Positions 13,095-25,439 of a DNA stretch of 64,000 bases are shown here, in pieces. The stretch spans positions 21,207,226 to 21,271,225 of the forward strand of contig NC_089276.1 in the NCBI RefSeq assembly GCF_963678975.1, in the 5' to 3' direction. The DNA is from Dysidea avara. Taxonomy: Eukaryota; Porifera; Demospongiae; Dictyoceratida; Dysideidae. The notes under the pieces were generated by a model. That model worked only from the letters and a program-made list of their open reading frames with translations, was not told where the DNA came from and ran no database searches. Positions within the stretch are counted from its first letter, which is position 1. Every line of letters begins with the position of its first letter. The position numbers and the translations under genes were made by a program.

Positions 13095-13679
13095 GTAAGT
13101 TAAAAATGCCTCCTCAGTTAAAAACTATATCAAATAATACTATCAATGTCTAAAAGTCTAGATAATAAAGTAGCTATCTAGCATAGCTGCATGACTGTTA
13201 TAAGCTATCATGTGTATCAGTGTATATGCTATAATTGTTGGGCAATATTGGCTGATAGCTGCATGTCCTAGAAGACTCAGTCACTGATATAACCTCCACG
13301 TACATTGTAGCTAGTGACAAACATGAAAGGATTTCGTGTGGCTGAAGTGACCTTTGAAAGCCACTGCATAGCTGCCAGCTTATTCGGACAACGTCATGTG
13401 CAGGATTCGATTCTAGCTACCTTTCCAATACAACCAGAGAAAACCACAAATTTTGACCACCATCACATCAGATGTGATATTGATAGTTCACATAGAAGAT
13501 TCCTATACTCTTCTGGAGAGTTCTATACTGTAGATTAGGTATTGCATGCAAATTTTCAGACTTGCAGCTTCCTTTGTGTGGCTGTACTGAGGAGAAGCAA
13601 AAGTGACCCGTCCGCAAAAAAAAAAAATGGTTACTGAAGTGAAAGTTTTTATTTTCAAGAATAACACAAACTACTCTAC

Positions 13680-13899
13680 AAGGGGTAGTCACTACCAATA
13701 GTCCTGTAGAACCATCTGCGACCAGGATCTAAATCAATTCAAGCAATGAAAAGGTAAATTAGTACTGAATCAAGCGATTAAGACATCCTTGAAAGTGGTG
13801 ATTAAGCTAGCTCACAAACAAAACTAGAATTTCATTAATCAAAACCTTGATCCCGGTTACAGACGGTTCTACAGGACTATCATTAGTGACCTCCCCTTG
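13680..13899. mobile_element. MITE with about 45-bp TIRs
   Basis: The left part AGTCCTGTAGAACC is matched in inverse by GGTTCTACAGGACT near the right, and the outermost AAGGGGTAGTCACTA pairs approximately with TTAGTGACCTCCCCTT. No ORF. Lies in intron 1. Confidence 0.8.
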
Positions 13900-14686
13900 C
13901 TCTAGTACTCAAGCACACTAGTTGTATGAAGGTAAGAACTCTTCTTACTATAATTATAGCATACATGTTGACTCCTCACATTTATAGGAGTAGCTAAAAA
14001 AATTTCTTGGGAAAGTGGGCAGCTAACACTGCAGGTTTAGCAGCACTATTAGTACCCAGGGTTCAAGCTAGGGTTTTTTTTCGCTTCGTTTTAGCAACCT
14101 TAAGTTTTACTGTCGATTCAAATCATAGCCAGTAGCTAGCTATACGTTATTGAACCCGAAAGTCGTCTATTACCTTCAGTGCTGGTCACTGTAAAGCATT
14201 AATACAATAATACAATACAATATTATAGATCAGTGCTATCCGTTTACGTCAAGCTGTCTCGTTTTAAGTTAGTAACGGTTACTAGACACCATGTTTTTAA
14301 TGCAAAAATCAATGGGACCCCATGCGAGAAAATGAAGTGATTTTACACAATTTTAAAAAAATATTATTTTTAAAAAAATTATTTATTATTATTCCGGCCC
14401 TAATAGAACTCCCATCTTCCTCGATCTCTAGCTAGAAGTTAAACCTAATTTAATTTATAAAAGACAAAAACAGCTAAATTGAAGAAAGACTTGGGGGGAT
14501 TACTACACCGAGCGAGGGGTCGCCAACGAAAACTTATAAATTGTGTACGAGTCCCAATATTTAAGTATTTCACCACGTAGCTATTTCTGTATTATTTCAT
14601 GTATTTATAATTGGATTTCTCAGATAGTGTACGAGAGTCCCAAGACGTTAGCTACCCCTCCACACCGAGTGAGTTACTTATAGTAA

Positions 14687-15070
14687 GGCCACTCCAAATA
14701 AATTCTCTGTTTCCCGTCCTGGACTCGGGCATATCTGCATGCGGGCGGGCGAATCATTTCCATTATTTAATTATACTGAAGATTAGCAGCTTTTCAAGCC
14801 ATTAGCTATTTGCCTGGCACAACGTTACAAAACTACATAAAAGCATGCTTAAGCTTGTTCCTTCCTTTTTAAGCAAAAATAACAAAAACGTGCATTTGTG
14901 CCGACTCGATAGCACTGCTGATACTGTTTACAAGATGGCTTTTACTGAGCCTGTCAGTATGCAAGAATAACCGGAAAATAATGGAAAATACGGAATAATG
15001 GAATATTTAGAGCTGACAGTAACCAGACGCGGGCGGTGGACGGGAAACAGAGAATTTATTTGGAGTGGCC
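14687..15070. mobile_element. PIF/Harbinger-like MITE
   Basis: Terminal inverted repeats start GGCCACTCCAAATAAATTCT and continue through CTGTTTCCCGTCC; the right end is the reverse complement. It is flanked by TAA on both sides, fitting the three-base TWA target duplications of PIF/Harbinger. Relatives with TTA duplications occur at 43662-44001 and 45894-46230. No transposase is present. Confidence 0.82.
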
Positions 15071-15886
15071 TAATAGCCGAGTGAGTTATAGCCGGCCAAT
15101 TGAAGAGCGCGAATAAAGGGGACTGGGTTAATGCAGCGGTACAAGCCAGCGAGCAGCTGGGGTTTAATGGCCCTGTTTCTTCCAACTGCGAAGCGATATT
15201 ACTAAGCAACAAATATAAAAGCTTTCTTATTTTCACTAGCGTTATTCGGCTTGTAACCCACTCTTGCTTCACGCATTCACGAAGATACTGAACCTGTAAT
15301 TATACGGAAAATATTTAGTGTGACGTCAAACGGATAACCTCATTATAGAACGGTACCTATTATGAACTTATTTATTTTATTTTTGACTTACAGCATACAG
15401 AATTACAATGCTACATGGTTACAGATTAGTGGCTACAGGTATGCCGAAGGTCCACTGGAAACCTGTGCCAGTGGCCTAAAATAATTACAATTAGCTAGTT
15501 ATAGTTATATAGTGATTAGTTAAGGGGAAAAAATAGCTACTTAGTGAGCTGTAACAGCAAACAATACAACATTTACAATTCTTTTCTTCTGTTTCTACGA
15601 GGATTTCTATTGGTAAGAGGGCTCCAGCTAGGCCAAGTGAGCTAGGCTCTAGTGGACATTCGGTGTGACGAATAGAACAAAATAATTATTATTATCAAAC
15701 ACCTTGATAACTTCTCACCACAACAACGCACATATTTCCGGTTAGGACCTTTCTATAGAGTGATCTTTGTTCTTCCTGAGTCCCAAGTTTTAAGTAGCAT
15801 GAGTAGCCGGCAGCCGAGGCTAGAAACCTCAAAGCAGTGGGGTAATTCCCTAGTGAGTAATGTACCTTATGCGCATTGACGTCGTA

Positions 15887-16264
15887 ATGCACTTATCAAT
15901 TTCATGCCCCACCCCCCACCCCCGGGCGTCCCCACACCCCAGGTGGGGATTTGACATTGCTTCTTGTCCCCACCCCTGGGGCAATTGACAGTTGTCCAAT
16001 TCACTGACCGATTTTCGGTAGTTGCATTTCTAAACGATAAAATCGCACTTGCTATAATTTTACTAGCTACAGGGCAGGTTTATTACTAGTTGCATGCATG
16101 AAATATATGCGCTTGAGGTGTTGTCAAATCCCCTACTTTAGGGGTGGGGATTTGACAGCCGATTTTGCCCCAGTAGTGGGGAATTTGACACCACGATTTG
16201 TCAAATCCCCTGTATTCCCCCACCCCCCGGGGTGGGGGGTGGGGCATGAAATTGACAAGTGCAT
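15887..16264. mobile_element. MITE with C-rich TIRs
   Basis: The left end ATGCACTTATCAATTTCATG leads into CCCCACCCCCC; the right end is its inverse with one change (CTTGTC). Internal segments carry repeated GGGGATTTGACA and its complement. Lies in intron 1. No ORF of interest. Confidence 0.82.
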
Positions 16265-17645
16265 GTTAGTGTGGGGACTTCGTCACGTTTTCATTCGTAG
16301 TAACTAAAGTGAGCCTTGTTTTCGGCTTTAACAACATGGGAACATTGGATAATGAAGGTAAGAGGCTAGTTAGCGCGATGTGGCGATGCGAAATGCCACC
16401 AGGCGAAATCAGACCCAAGTTTTGAAATGGTGCGCATTCGTCTTGTAAAGAAGTATGTATGCCTCACCTTGCCCTTTTTTTTCTTTCTTTTTTATAAAAA
16501 TTTTTTAACCCGGGCTTGATGGACTGCCCTTACCTACCACCCCCAGCACAAAGAAAGGAACGTGCTGGACAACTGTAAAAGACAATTAATAGAAAAACAG
16601 ATTAACGCAGCGTCGCAGCCAGCATGTTACTCTTGTTGCTGTATATTAACATTATTATATTATAGCAAAATGCCACCTCTCCCAACACAACCCTGTATTT
16701 TTACGTTGTGATATCATTGCGGGATAACTTTTACGTCACAAAATTACGTTTAAAGTGTAACCGCAACTTTCGTGGGGAGGTGGCATTTCGATGGCATGGC
16801 CTGACTCCTTCAGGAGGCTACAACTCGGCTTCTGGTAATTCATTCCACATGAAACTTACTCAGGACATAGAACAGAACTTGAAAAGATGATGGAAAACGT
16901 TTTTTGGCAATCAGGTTGGTTTTACCCAGTGTATAAGGTAAGTGCGTCTAATTCCAGAAGGTTTTTGTTTTCGGTGCTGTATCTCCGCCATGCAAGCGAA
17001 TTACTTAAACCTTAAAGTATGGTGATAAAGCCTATCCTATGGTGTATCAGTCCTGCAAGTTTTATCAAAATATGTCCATCCGTCGAAATGCTGTAGACAG
17101 TTTTAGAGATATCACGCCAAACACTTGAGGGTCCGGAGTTAGGATCTGTCCGGAAATAGGCGCACTTATCTTAACGAGTTTTTTTTGTTTAAAAAAAAAA
17201 ATTATTAACGTTTTACAGCACATAGGTACTGAAAGCCAATGGCAAGTACTGCCAAAGGCTAAATTACACTAACATAAAAATAATTAACTACAAAATTTTG
17301 GACTTAACTTGACTCCGGAAATCGATTGTCATCAAACAAAACTTCAGTGACAAAGAATGATCAATAATGAACTATTGTGCGTTGATTTGTCTATATAGTT
17401 CTAAACGTTGTGGGACTTTTCTATGTTACTTTTGAAAGTGTCAAAATCCTTGTGCCCACGCATTTTTTGCCAATTATCAGCCATAACTCGCCAAACTAAC
17501 CTGCACCACTTGAATATTTGTTATACTACTACAGCCTCGACAAACCTGAGGCAAAGTAAAGTTTTTTTGGCAGTGGATACTGAACCAAAAGTCAGTTTAA
17601 TAAGCATATTGAACTGACAGTGAAACTTAGACAAAAAAGGGTCAA

Positions 17646-17967
17646 TAAGGGGGCATCTCCAAACTGATTTTGGTATGCTTAACATCATAATGATGCTAAC
17701 TTCAGACCCCCCCCCCCCCCCCCCCCTTCTTAACGTCACACTATGAAAACAATGCATCGGCAATAGAAGCACAAAACGTTATATTCTTTACCTGAAAACA
17801 GTCTACAAACAGTATAGCTGCTTAATCACATCACTTTCTCTGTTCTATAGCTGTTTACACTATAACTGCTTTAATAAAAATTAATAACGTCATGGGCTGA
17901 ACCCACCTCCCCCCTAACATCATTATGACGTTAAGTGTACCAAAATCAGTTTGAAGATTCCCCTTAA
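17646..17967. mobile_element. MITE containing a poly-C tract
   Basis: Inverted ends share CAAACTGATTTTGGTA, then CTTAAC(A/G)TCATAATGATG. A run of 20 C residues occupies 17707-17726, close to one arm; the facing arm has a shorter CCTCCCCCC tract. Non-autonomous. Confidence 0.8.
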
Positions 17968-17984
17968 ATGGAAAAAAAAACAAC

Positions 17985-18230
17985 ACAAAACCACAAAATT
18001 CAGCTGAGGCTCGAACCCTGGACAACTGGCGTAGTGGTTAGCAAGCTTTAGGCAAGCATGCTAACCACTGTGTTACCGCTGCTAGTTACCCACCTCCCTA
18101 CTTTTCTATCTTATAAATGTTAGTTACTCAAGTAGTAGTCTCAGTATATAGTGAGAAGAAGGTAACCTAAAGGTGAAGAAAAAGCCAAAGCTGAACCCGA
18201 CTAATGCTAATACTACTTTTCGCATCTCCT
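17985..18230 (-). mobile_element. tRNA-derived SINE
   Basis: On the minus strand there is an A-box-like AGTGGTTAGC and, about 40-50 bases on, a B-box GGTTCGAGCC, followed (toward lower plus coordinates) by non-tRNA sequence. The part toward higher coordinates includes CTTTTCTATCTTATAAATG, shared with the copy at 51838-52080. The tRNA fold is incomplete, so this is a SINE head rather than a functional tRNA. Confidence 0.68.
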
Positions 18231-19868
18231 AAAGTCAAATGCTTGGGGCAACTACTAGACACGAAAATAAAAACCTTTCAGTTCAGTAACCACTTCCTTC
18301 TTTTTTTTGCAAAGTTTAGTTGTGTGGCTCCAATAGCATGTGTACATTTGCTGCCTCACATGAGTGATTATGTAACTACTGTGACATCGGGTGTTACCAC
18401 TCTATTGGAATGTGCAAACTGCAGTCTTGCGTGGTGTCATCAGATCCTTTATCAATTATTGCTTTACAACACCAGATACAAAATTAGCTACAAAATTAAA
18501 ATGAATTGTGCAAAACATAGTAGTGATTAAGTAATAAGATTCTTGGTGTTAATCTGCTTGCTAAGGATTTTAAATAACTCTCAATTCCTTGAATTACATT
18601 AAAAAATTTAAATATTTTAAAACTGGACCCTGCACTAAACAGCATCACCCAATCATTAAAAATGTAATGGTTTCATGCATATGATGGGAGTTTGAGAGAG
18701 CTTGCTTCTCTCCTCTGGTTTTTTCTGCTTGTGGAGGTATGGGACCAACTGCAATCATGGTATATAAGTAACTAGCTTTCATGTTGGCTGACTAGCGGGA
18801 AATCAATTATAGTCACTATTTGTACTGGTTGAGATGTAGACTTTGCTTTTCTATATTAAGGGTCAGCCATTATGTGCTTGAGGGGTTATCATTCTTCTGC
18901 ACGTCATCCTACATCTGCCAGTAGGCTTGAGCCAATTATACTTTGAAAATTGCCTATTATACTTTCAAGCAGTGCTCAAAAACCCAGCCTATTTTGCTCA
19001 AAATTATGCTCTCAAAATTAAGATTATGCTCGAGGTCTGACCATTTTATTAGAGTATATCTGCATTTCCTGACTGCTGTATTAGAGTAAAAGACTGCTCT
19101 ATTCGAGTATCTCGATCTTATTTCTATAAAATGTGAATAATCAGCCAAGAAATAGTAAAATAATAATACTGCAAGATTTTTTGATATGAAATGCACTAAC
19201 AATGTGCAGTATGTTCATGTAGTGCAGTATTTTTTGGTGAGCGCATTGCACATTTTTAATGTTCTTGAAGATCGTCCTATTATGCTGGCATAATACTTGA
19301 TGCTTTGGCTATGCTTGATGCTTTTGCTAGCCTATTATCCTCGTTGACTGGTTTTTACTTTAGCTATATCTCTCTTAGCTAATACTCTCAGTGCTTTCAA
19401 ATCACAAAAGGTTTTCACTACGATGGTCAGTCTATCCACATAGCAAATTTTAACTCACTTGTTTCTGTCAGTAGTTTATCCTACAGGCGTGCATAAAATT
19501 TTTGACAATATCACTTGCTTGTGTGGACACCTAGTGACTTGACCTCATAAGTCACAACATTGAAGGTCAATTACTTCCTTCACATTAGTTTGTCCAGCAT
19601 TTTACCATCTATGCTGGGGGGCTGTTTCGGATTGTATAATAAACCTGCACTAGCTACTTAATGTTTTTTTTACTACTCTCTTTCCTTGCTCCTGATAATA
19701 TGGTCAGATTTAGAAAAACAGTTTCAACAAATCTGCATGATGCATTGCACTACAATAGAATGTGTACACGAATTTCTGCCCCATGAAAGGTGTTTTTGCT
19801 CTATGAAACAAGGGAGGTCATCTACACCAGTAACTCTATACCAGCAACTATGCTAGTTGACATTGATT

Positions 19869-21308
19869 TTACCGTATAGCGGGATATTTTTGAAATGTTA
19901 CATTTTCGAAAAAGAGTGCTTGATTGGAAATTCGAAAAAAATATTTTCGAAACAATGTTTCTTTACCGCGCCGCACCGTAGATAATTAATTCACGGAGGA
20001 AGCTAACAGATCACATACGTACATAGCTAGAATTTTCTGCTTTGATTGTTCAGTACAGCTAGATAAACGTTCAATCTGACTTTGATAGAATCGCGTCTAG
20101 CTATCCTAGGGTCTTCCTTCGTAGATTGAACCATGTTGTTCGAGCCATAGCTAAGTACATGGCGTTTTTCAGCCCATATAGATGTTTACTGATAATTATA
20201 GTCTTTCCTAGTAATTTCTGGTCTCTCGAGCTCTTATGGGCTTCAAGACTCGTGGTGTCATTCGTGCTTGCTCATATGCGCGCGCGCGTGAAGGCGTGGT
20301 CGTTTTACCGTAAATTTTCCACATACTTTCCGAGTTGGCTAAGTCAAAAATGTATTACGGCTAATGGAGAAAATGAACGTTTCCTTTAACTTTAGCAAGC
20401 AAGAGTTAGCCAGCCTTCAGAACAGAAAGTATGTTATAGAGAAAGGTTCGAGCTATAACATATCCAGCGTGTAAGGTGAAGGCTGAACGAGAAGGTGCTT
20501 TTCTCAATCTCGGGTTTTTGGATAGCGATAAAACTCGCTGAAATCATTCTTAGTAAGACTTTGCTACTACTTAGAATGATAGACTGGATGATTTTTAACT
20601 CACCTTGTACCTTTGAAGAATCAAAAAACGTTTGTCAAACTATTTTTAAAATGGGTTGTTTGTTGACTAAATGGTGCATAGACAAGTTCACATCGATAAT
20701 GGAACCTATTTAATCCCAACAGCAAGCCAAACACGAGGTCACGATCAACGATTTTTGCAGCCACACTCCAGAATTGATTCTTACCTTTACTCTTATTACC
20801 CCTCTACAATTAAATTATGGAATAACCTATCTAGCAGTACTGTGGAATCACCTACCTTAAGCACATTTAAACAATGTATTAATTATAGCTAAGTACAATC
20901 ACTACAATTTATTCTTAATTTAATCTGTTGTACTATATACTCCATATGGAGGTTTCTGTACAGTAAACAAATAATAATAATGACTTCTTGACCAACATTG
21001 TAATCATGCGTAAAACGGAAAGTCGCGTTTTCTCGCGTTACACTAGAGATACGCCCTAAATAGGCAACCCGTCTATAGCTATATCGCTAGCTACTTGTGT
21101 GTGGCCCAGTGCCTAGCTATAATACATTAAGCCTATAGCTAACTGATCAGAAAGCTATGCATACGTGCACTCGCAAAAATCATTTATATATACCTAGCTA
21201 TACTTTCTTTGATTGTCACTTCAAAGCCGGGATGTACTATTTTCGAAAAAATATTTTCGAAAACATAGTTATTTTCGAATTTTTCGAAAATTTCCTGCTA
21301 TACGGTAA
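19869..21308. mobile_element. 1.44 kb TIR element with nested LINE tail
   Basis: The ends are exact 12-bp inverses, TTACCGTATAGC and GCTATACGGTAA, followed inward by TTCGAAA-rich arms on both sides. The interior contains short ORFs and, at 20690-20965, a fragment of a LINE C-terminus. No transposase motif recognised. Confidence 0.72.
20690..20965 (+). mobile_element. LINE 3' end fragment
   Basis: The translation includes RGHDQRF, DSYLYSYYPSTIKLWNNL and SPTLSTFK, the typical conserved tail of CR1/jockey-type LINE ORF2 proteins downstream of the reverse transcriptase (W-N-x-L with the following S.F). It ends shortly before an AATAATAATAATG tail. Strongly 5'-truncated. Confidence 0.82.
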
Positions 21309-22032
21309 TTCCTACTTCAATTGTATACAGCTTGTCAATAGTATGACTGAATTAGAGCTAAGTGTGGTCCACGGTATAGCTAGATGAGATCCCTCTCCTA
21401 CTCAAATTTAAAATTTCTAAATTTTCCTACACTTGTTTGCATAGTTCATTTCTGGTGAACCATCACACAAAAGCTTCTAGCCAAAATTTGTTCAACCTGG
21501 ACTATCTGTGGTTAGCTAGGCATCTTTTGCAAAAGTTTTTTTCTTTAAAATTTACAAGTTCTCAGTATAAACACTATAATGTAGAAGTGTTGGAAGATGT
21601 CACTATAGTAATGGGACATCCAAGTAATACCTGTAGATAGAGAAGTAAATATATCATTTCTGGATGATAACTTCTCAAAGTAACTTTTACGAACATAATT
21701 TTATGACATAATATCTGCTCTATTAGAGCATTTAAATGTTTTATTTGAAACTCTTTTCAGTCTCACATTCAAGAATATGATTTTGACCAACTCTCATTAG
21801 CCATCAATGGAGGTTAGACTTCTTTAAGCAACCAAATGGACTTCAGCCCACTGGCTATATTTCTTCCATTTGCTATGTCCTATGATGCTGATGTATCACA
21901 TATGTACAAAGTGCCATTATAAGTTGTAAATATATACTACTGACAGGGTTATAAAATTAAGCAATGCTAACTTGTTGATTAGAGATGCATATGGTTGATC
22001 ACATGTATATATAGCTAATTTGTTTGTTGTAG

Positions 22033-22338
22033 GTGACAAGAGATGGTGGCCTCCAACTGTATGATGGATTGTTTGGTGGACCAGCAATAGGAGTGCCACA
22101 TTCTGCTGGAGCACTCGAAGATGTGGGACCTTCCATGGTTGCACCGTATTGGTGTGATAGTTCTAATGGAGAGGTTACATATGGATCAGTACGTATGGGT
22201 GTTGCTGGTGCAGATGTACACCTTCGAAATGCTGATGACTGTGTGAGAAAAGGATTTCCTTTGAAAGCACCAGCCTTTCAGAGTGATGCATTATTTATTG
22301 CTACATGGACTAATGTTAGACCTCCTGGTGGTGGTCAG
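22033..22338 (+). CDS. exon 2: NIDO domain, central part
   Basis: 102 complete codons between TTGTTGTAG and CAG|GTAAAT, phase 0 at both ends. It carries the NIDO signature: a G-rich strand (VTRDGGLQLYDG), then VAPYWCD, equivalent to the family's I-A-P-F-W-x-D, and LFIATWTNV, equivalent to F-x-A-T-W-x-x-V. A Cys pair (CDSS and DDC) may form a local disulfide. NIDO domains occur at the N-terminus of nidogens, alpha-tectorin and mucin-4-like proteins, usually before vWD or EGF modules, as here. Confidence 0.85.
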
Positions 22339-23398
22339 GTAAATACTGTGTCTTGTTGTGGGGACTTTGGTGGAGGAACACTTTACAGTTGCATTTCCAA
22401 AGTTTAATACAACATTAGCTACATACATTCTCACAAATCATGAGATCTCTCTATGTTTGCTTTTGATATTCTCAAACTTCTCAAATACTCACATGTACTA
22501 GTTAATAATTTTAAGTTCAGTACCTTGGTGTTACGTGGATTAAATATTATTAAGAGGGGAAGAATCTGTTTATGGTTCCTTGCTATACGGAATGTAAAAA
22601 AGAATGTACAAAACCATGCTATCAGACTTGATTAGATACAACTAGTCTTAGAGTATAGCATCAGTGGTAATAATAGTGGGGAGGAGAGTGTCTAACACAC
22701 TCTCCTCTCCACTACTACTAACTCTTAGAGGTATGGTTAGCACAATATCAGTTTAGTGTTGTTCTAATTCTCAGTACTGGAACTAAAATTCCTTTACCAG
22801 TAGCTCTAGTACAGTTTTCCTCAATACTGGAATTAGAACTGGAAGATATCAGTACTGGAACTGGAATTGGTCATAATTATTGTAGTAAATTACAATTAGG
22901 CAAGACCAGAATTAGTGTTCTGTGAAAGGCAACAACTGATAAATAATGTTTATTAGAATAGAATGATCCAACAGGTTGTATAGCTACGATCACTGGATTG
23001 GACTGATGAACCATAGACTACTAGACTTGTACCTTTTTGTTTGCTATTTGGGCTAAGAGAACCCATTATGTTGTTGGAGTTAATTCTTCCTCCAACTTCT
23101 ATTTTCTCAGGACCTAAATGTCCATGCTCTTAAGTGTTGAACTTAGATACACTGATAGAAAATAAAGGATATTGATATAATGATTAGCAAAATTTTAATA
23201 GTATATATGACCGGCTTGCAAAAATAGAGCATATGGGCATTCCTACATTTTCAGACTTTCACATGTTATCATTTTTGCAGAATTTTGGTATGGCTATGAC
23301 AATTTCAGCAAATATTCAATGACTTGTAATATTGTCTAACAGTTTATTCAGTGTGTGTTCTTTGTAACATTGTAATTACAACTTTTTTTTCATTACAG
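22339..23398 (+). other. intron 2
   Basis: Starts GTAAAT and ends TTTTTTCATTACAG. Around 22660-22720 there is a short inverted repeat (GGGGAGGAGAGTGT and ACACTCTCCTCTCC). About 22740-22930 contains several AGTACTGGAACT / GTACTGGAATTAG repeats in a loose tandem arrangement. No other feature is recognised. Confidence 0.6.
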
Positions 23399-23660
23399 TC
23401 TAATACTTTTCAATCAGTTATTGCAACAAATGCGGCTGAAGATGAAACTTATGTAATAAACCAGTATCTTGACAATGGTATCAACTGGGGCCAGTGTAAT
23501 GGAATTAATGCACAAGCTGGAGTCACTTCAGCTACAGGCTCTTTAGGCCCTCCTTCCTCTAATACAGCTGGCATTGTTAATGTAGAAATGGGAAGTAATG
23601 TTGGTGAACCAGGCAAATATGTTTATTGTGTACACAATCAAGACAAAGAAGAACCAGTCA
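23399..23660 (+). CDS. exon 3: end of NIDO domain
   Basis: Begins with SNTFQSVIATNAAEDETYVI, the N-T-F-Q strand that closes NIDO domains, followed by NGINW and AQAGVTS, matching the family's ...I-x-W...A-x-A-G. It starts phase 0 and ends phase 1 at GTCA|GTAAGC; from here on all introns are phase 1. About 88 residues. The last part (GKYVYCVHNQDKEEPV) leads into the cysteine-rich linker of the next exon. Confidence 0.87.
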
Positions 23661-23879
23661 GTAAGCAACTTCATATTTGTTTTACACTAGTTATTCTGCT
23701 TGTTGTTTACCAATAATTCAACGTGATTATTGTATTAGAGTTAATAACTGTGTAGCTGCTCAATGAAGGTATCTCAGGCTGTAGGACCAGGTGTCCTACA
23801 GACCTTCAGCACTTGTGTCTTAATAAACTGAGTTCCACATGGGGTACTGAGAGATAATAAGTCACTCTAGTAGAGTTTA

Positions 23880-24115
23880 CAAATACACAAAATTGACAGA
23901 AAACATCCTGACCAACTGGCAGACTCCTGTAAGCGTTCGAGAGTAAATTGGATGGCTGTAGGTTCAAGGCTTCCCAGGTCTAGTCATGGATTTTTTTCTC
24001 CTTTCTTCCCCTTTTCAAATGTACTTAATATATCTTCTTTAAACAGGCATTAGGACCAGGTGTCCTACAAACCTTCAGCACTTGTGCTGTAAAGCCTTAA
24101 TAAATAAATAAATTA
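23880..24115 (+). mobile_element. SINE, with an extra tail fragment at 23778-23830
   Basis: A tRNA-like head with a B-box-like GTAGGTTCAAGGC is followed by CTTCTTTAAACAGGC and the tail GGACCAGGTGTCCTACA ... AAGCCTTAATAAATAAATAA. The tail also occurs alone just upstream at 23778-23830 and in the duplicated segments at about 5577 and 6797. The A-rich repeat end is typical of retroposition. Confidence 0.65.
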
Positions 24116-24530
24116 TGACCACCTTATTAGATTCTTTTAAAGCACATAATTCAACCTAGTGTCATTTAGTCAAGTTGGTCACCTTAATGGTAGTTACACT
24201 ACTATTAATTGTGGAATTGGATAATAAAAGCGGAAAGGAGAATCCACACTTAATGTATTTTCAGTTTTTACCATGAATTCGTTGCTATTTCCATGACCAA
24301 AGAAGGAAGTGAATTTACATAACCAGCCACTGGATAAACAGTAGATGCTTTCCTTTGTCTTTTTAGAGTTTCTTGGCACAGGTCAGGGTTGTTTCAAGAC
24401 ATTTGTAACAACCGGTCTCTTCAGTTTTATAACCATGTGGGTTAATGTTACTTGTATTAGTGAAGCTATTTTTCTAGTGCACATTAGAACACATTATTAT
24501 GTATATAATATGGTTAATGTTTTACTGCAG

Positions 24531-25439
24531 CTTGTACTAGAAATGGCATACAGTACCAAGTTAATGAAGAAGTAGTGACCAATTGTGCAGAAAGATGTAC
24601 CTGTCAGGCCTCTGGAATGTTTACATGTGTACCACAAAGGTGTCCATCGATTAATGGCCCAACCTGTACTGCCAGTGGTGATCCTCATTATGTAAGCTGG
24701 GATGGACGCAGATTTGACTTTCAAAGAGAATGTGAACATGTCATGGCTCAATCTTGTGGAAGCAATGACTTTGTGATTTCAGCAAATAATGATAATTGTG
24801 GAAGAGGTGTCTCATGTGTTAGAGGTGTGAGGATCAGTATTCCAGGTAGCAATCCAAGTGAAATTTATATTGACCAGGGATCAAGATTATTTTTCAATGG
24901 GGTACAACAGTCAGCTCATGATCAGACATACCCTTCTGATGTTGATGTTAACATACGACGTACTGGTGGACGTGTACATGTTATCTTAAGACAACACGGT
25001 GTCTATGTTTATTATGATGGAAATGGTTATTTAAAAATTCAGGTATCAACTGATTATCGTGGAACGAATAGGCTGTGTGGATTATGTGGCAATTACAATG
25101 GCAATCAGAATGATGACAGAACTACAATAGGAGATTTACGTTGTCCAGGTGGAAGAGGAAGAAGAAGTGCACAAGGAGATGGTACTGATCAATGTGACAA
25201 TAGTGCAGGTACTCAAGCAGCAGCCAGGGCAGAGTGTCGTGTAATGAATACAAGTAGTATATTTACTGTCTGCAATGCTGCAGTTGATCCTGGTCCATTT
25301 ATTAGAGACTGTGAATTTGATTACTGCTGTGGTGACACTAGTCTCCGTGAAGAGTATGTCTGTGATGCATTTTCTAGTTATGCTGCTGCATGCGCTGAGG
25401 CAGGAGCTCAGCCATCAAACTGGAGAGCAGAATTTTGTC
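24531..25439 (+). CDS. exon 4: cysteine-rich linker, vWD1 and C8
   Basis: 303 codons, acceptor TTTACTGCAG, donor TGTC|GTAAGT, phase 1 at both ends. First about 45 residues: a vWC/TIL-like linker with NCAERCTC. Then vWD: SGDPHYVSWDGRRFDFQ at the start, strands through HVILRQHGVYV, and LCGLCGNYNGNQNDD, the CGLC-type and calcium-loop region. Then C8: eight-cysteine pattern from DQCD through FTVCNAAVDP, RDCEFDYCC and SSYAAACAEAG to EFC. Between the two lies GRGRRS (about 25150-25170), a possible furin-type basic site. Complete and free of lesions. It would be extracellular and probably contribute to disulfide-linked assembly, as in mucins and von Willebrand factor. Confidence 0.95.

Larger units (their letters stand above)
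13095..22032 (+). other. intron 1, 8.9 kb, packed with mobile-element remains
   Basis: Bounded by GTAAGT and TTGTTGTAG. It contains MITEs at 13680-13899, 14687-15070, 15887-16264 and 17646-17967, a tRNA-derived SINE near 17985-18230, and a TIR element with a LINE tail at 19869-21308. About 16330-17200 is repeat-like with short ORFs. About 18240-19860 holds nothing recognisable beyond a GACTGCTCTATT type dispersed motif near 19085. Long first introns can hold enhancers, but I cannot identify any. Confidence 0.6.

Noticed and set aside
16860-16938. A possible NIDO exon with FFGNQVGFTQ-like residues before GTAAGT
   Set aside because: The reading frames do not fit phase 0 of the next exon without a stop, and exon 1 joined directly to exon 2 already gives a complete NIDO pattern.
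18005-18085. Possible tRNA gene on the minus strand
   Set aside because: A-box and B-box are present, but the cloverleaf is incomplete and the sequence continues into a repeat shared with 51838-52080; it is a SINE head.
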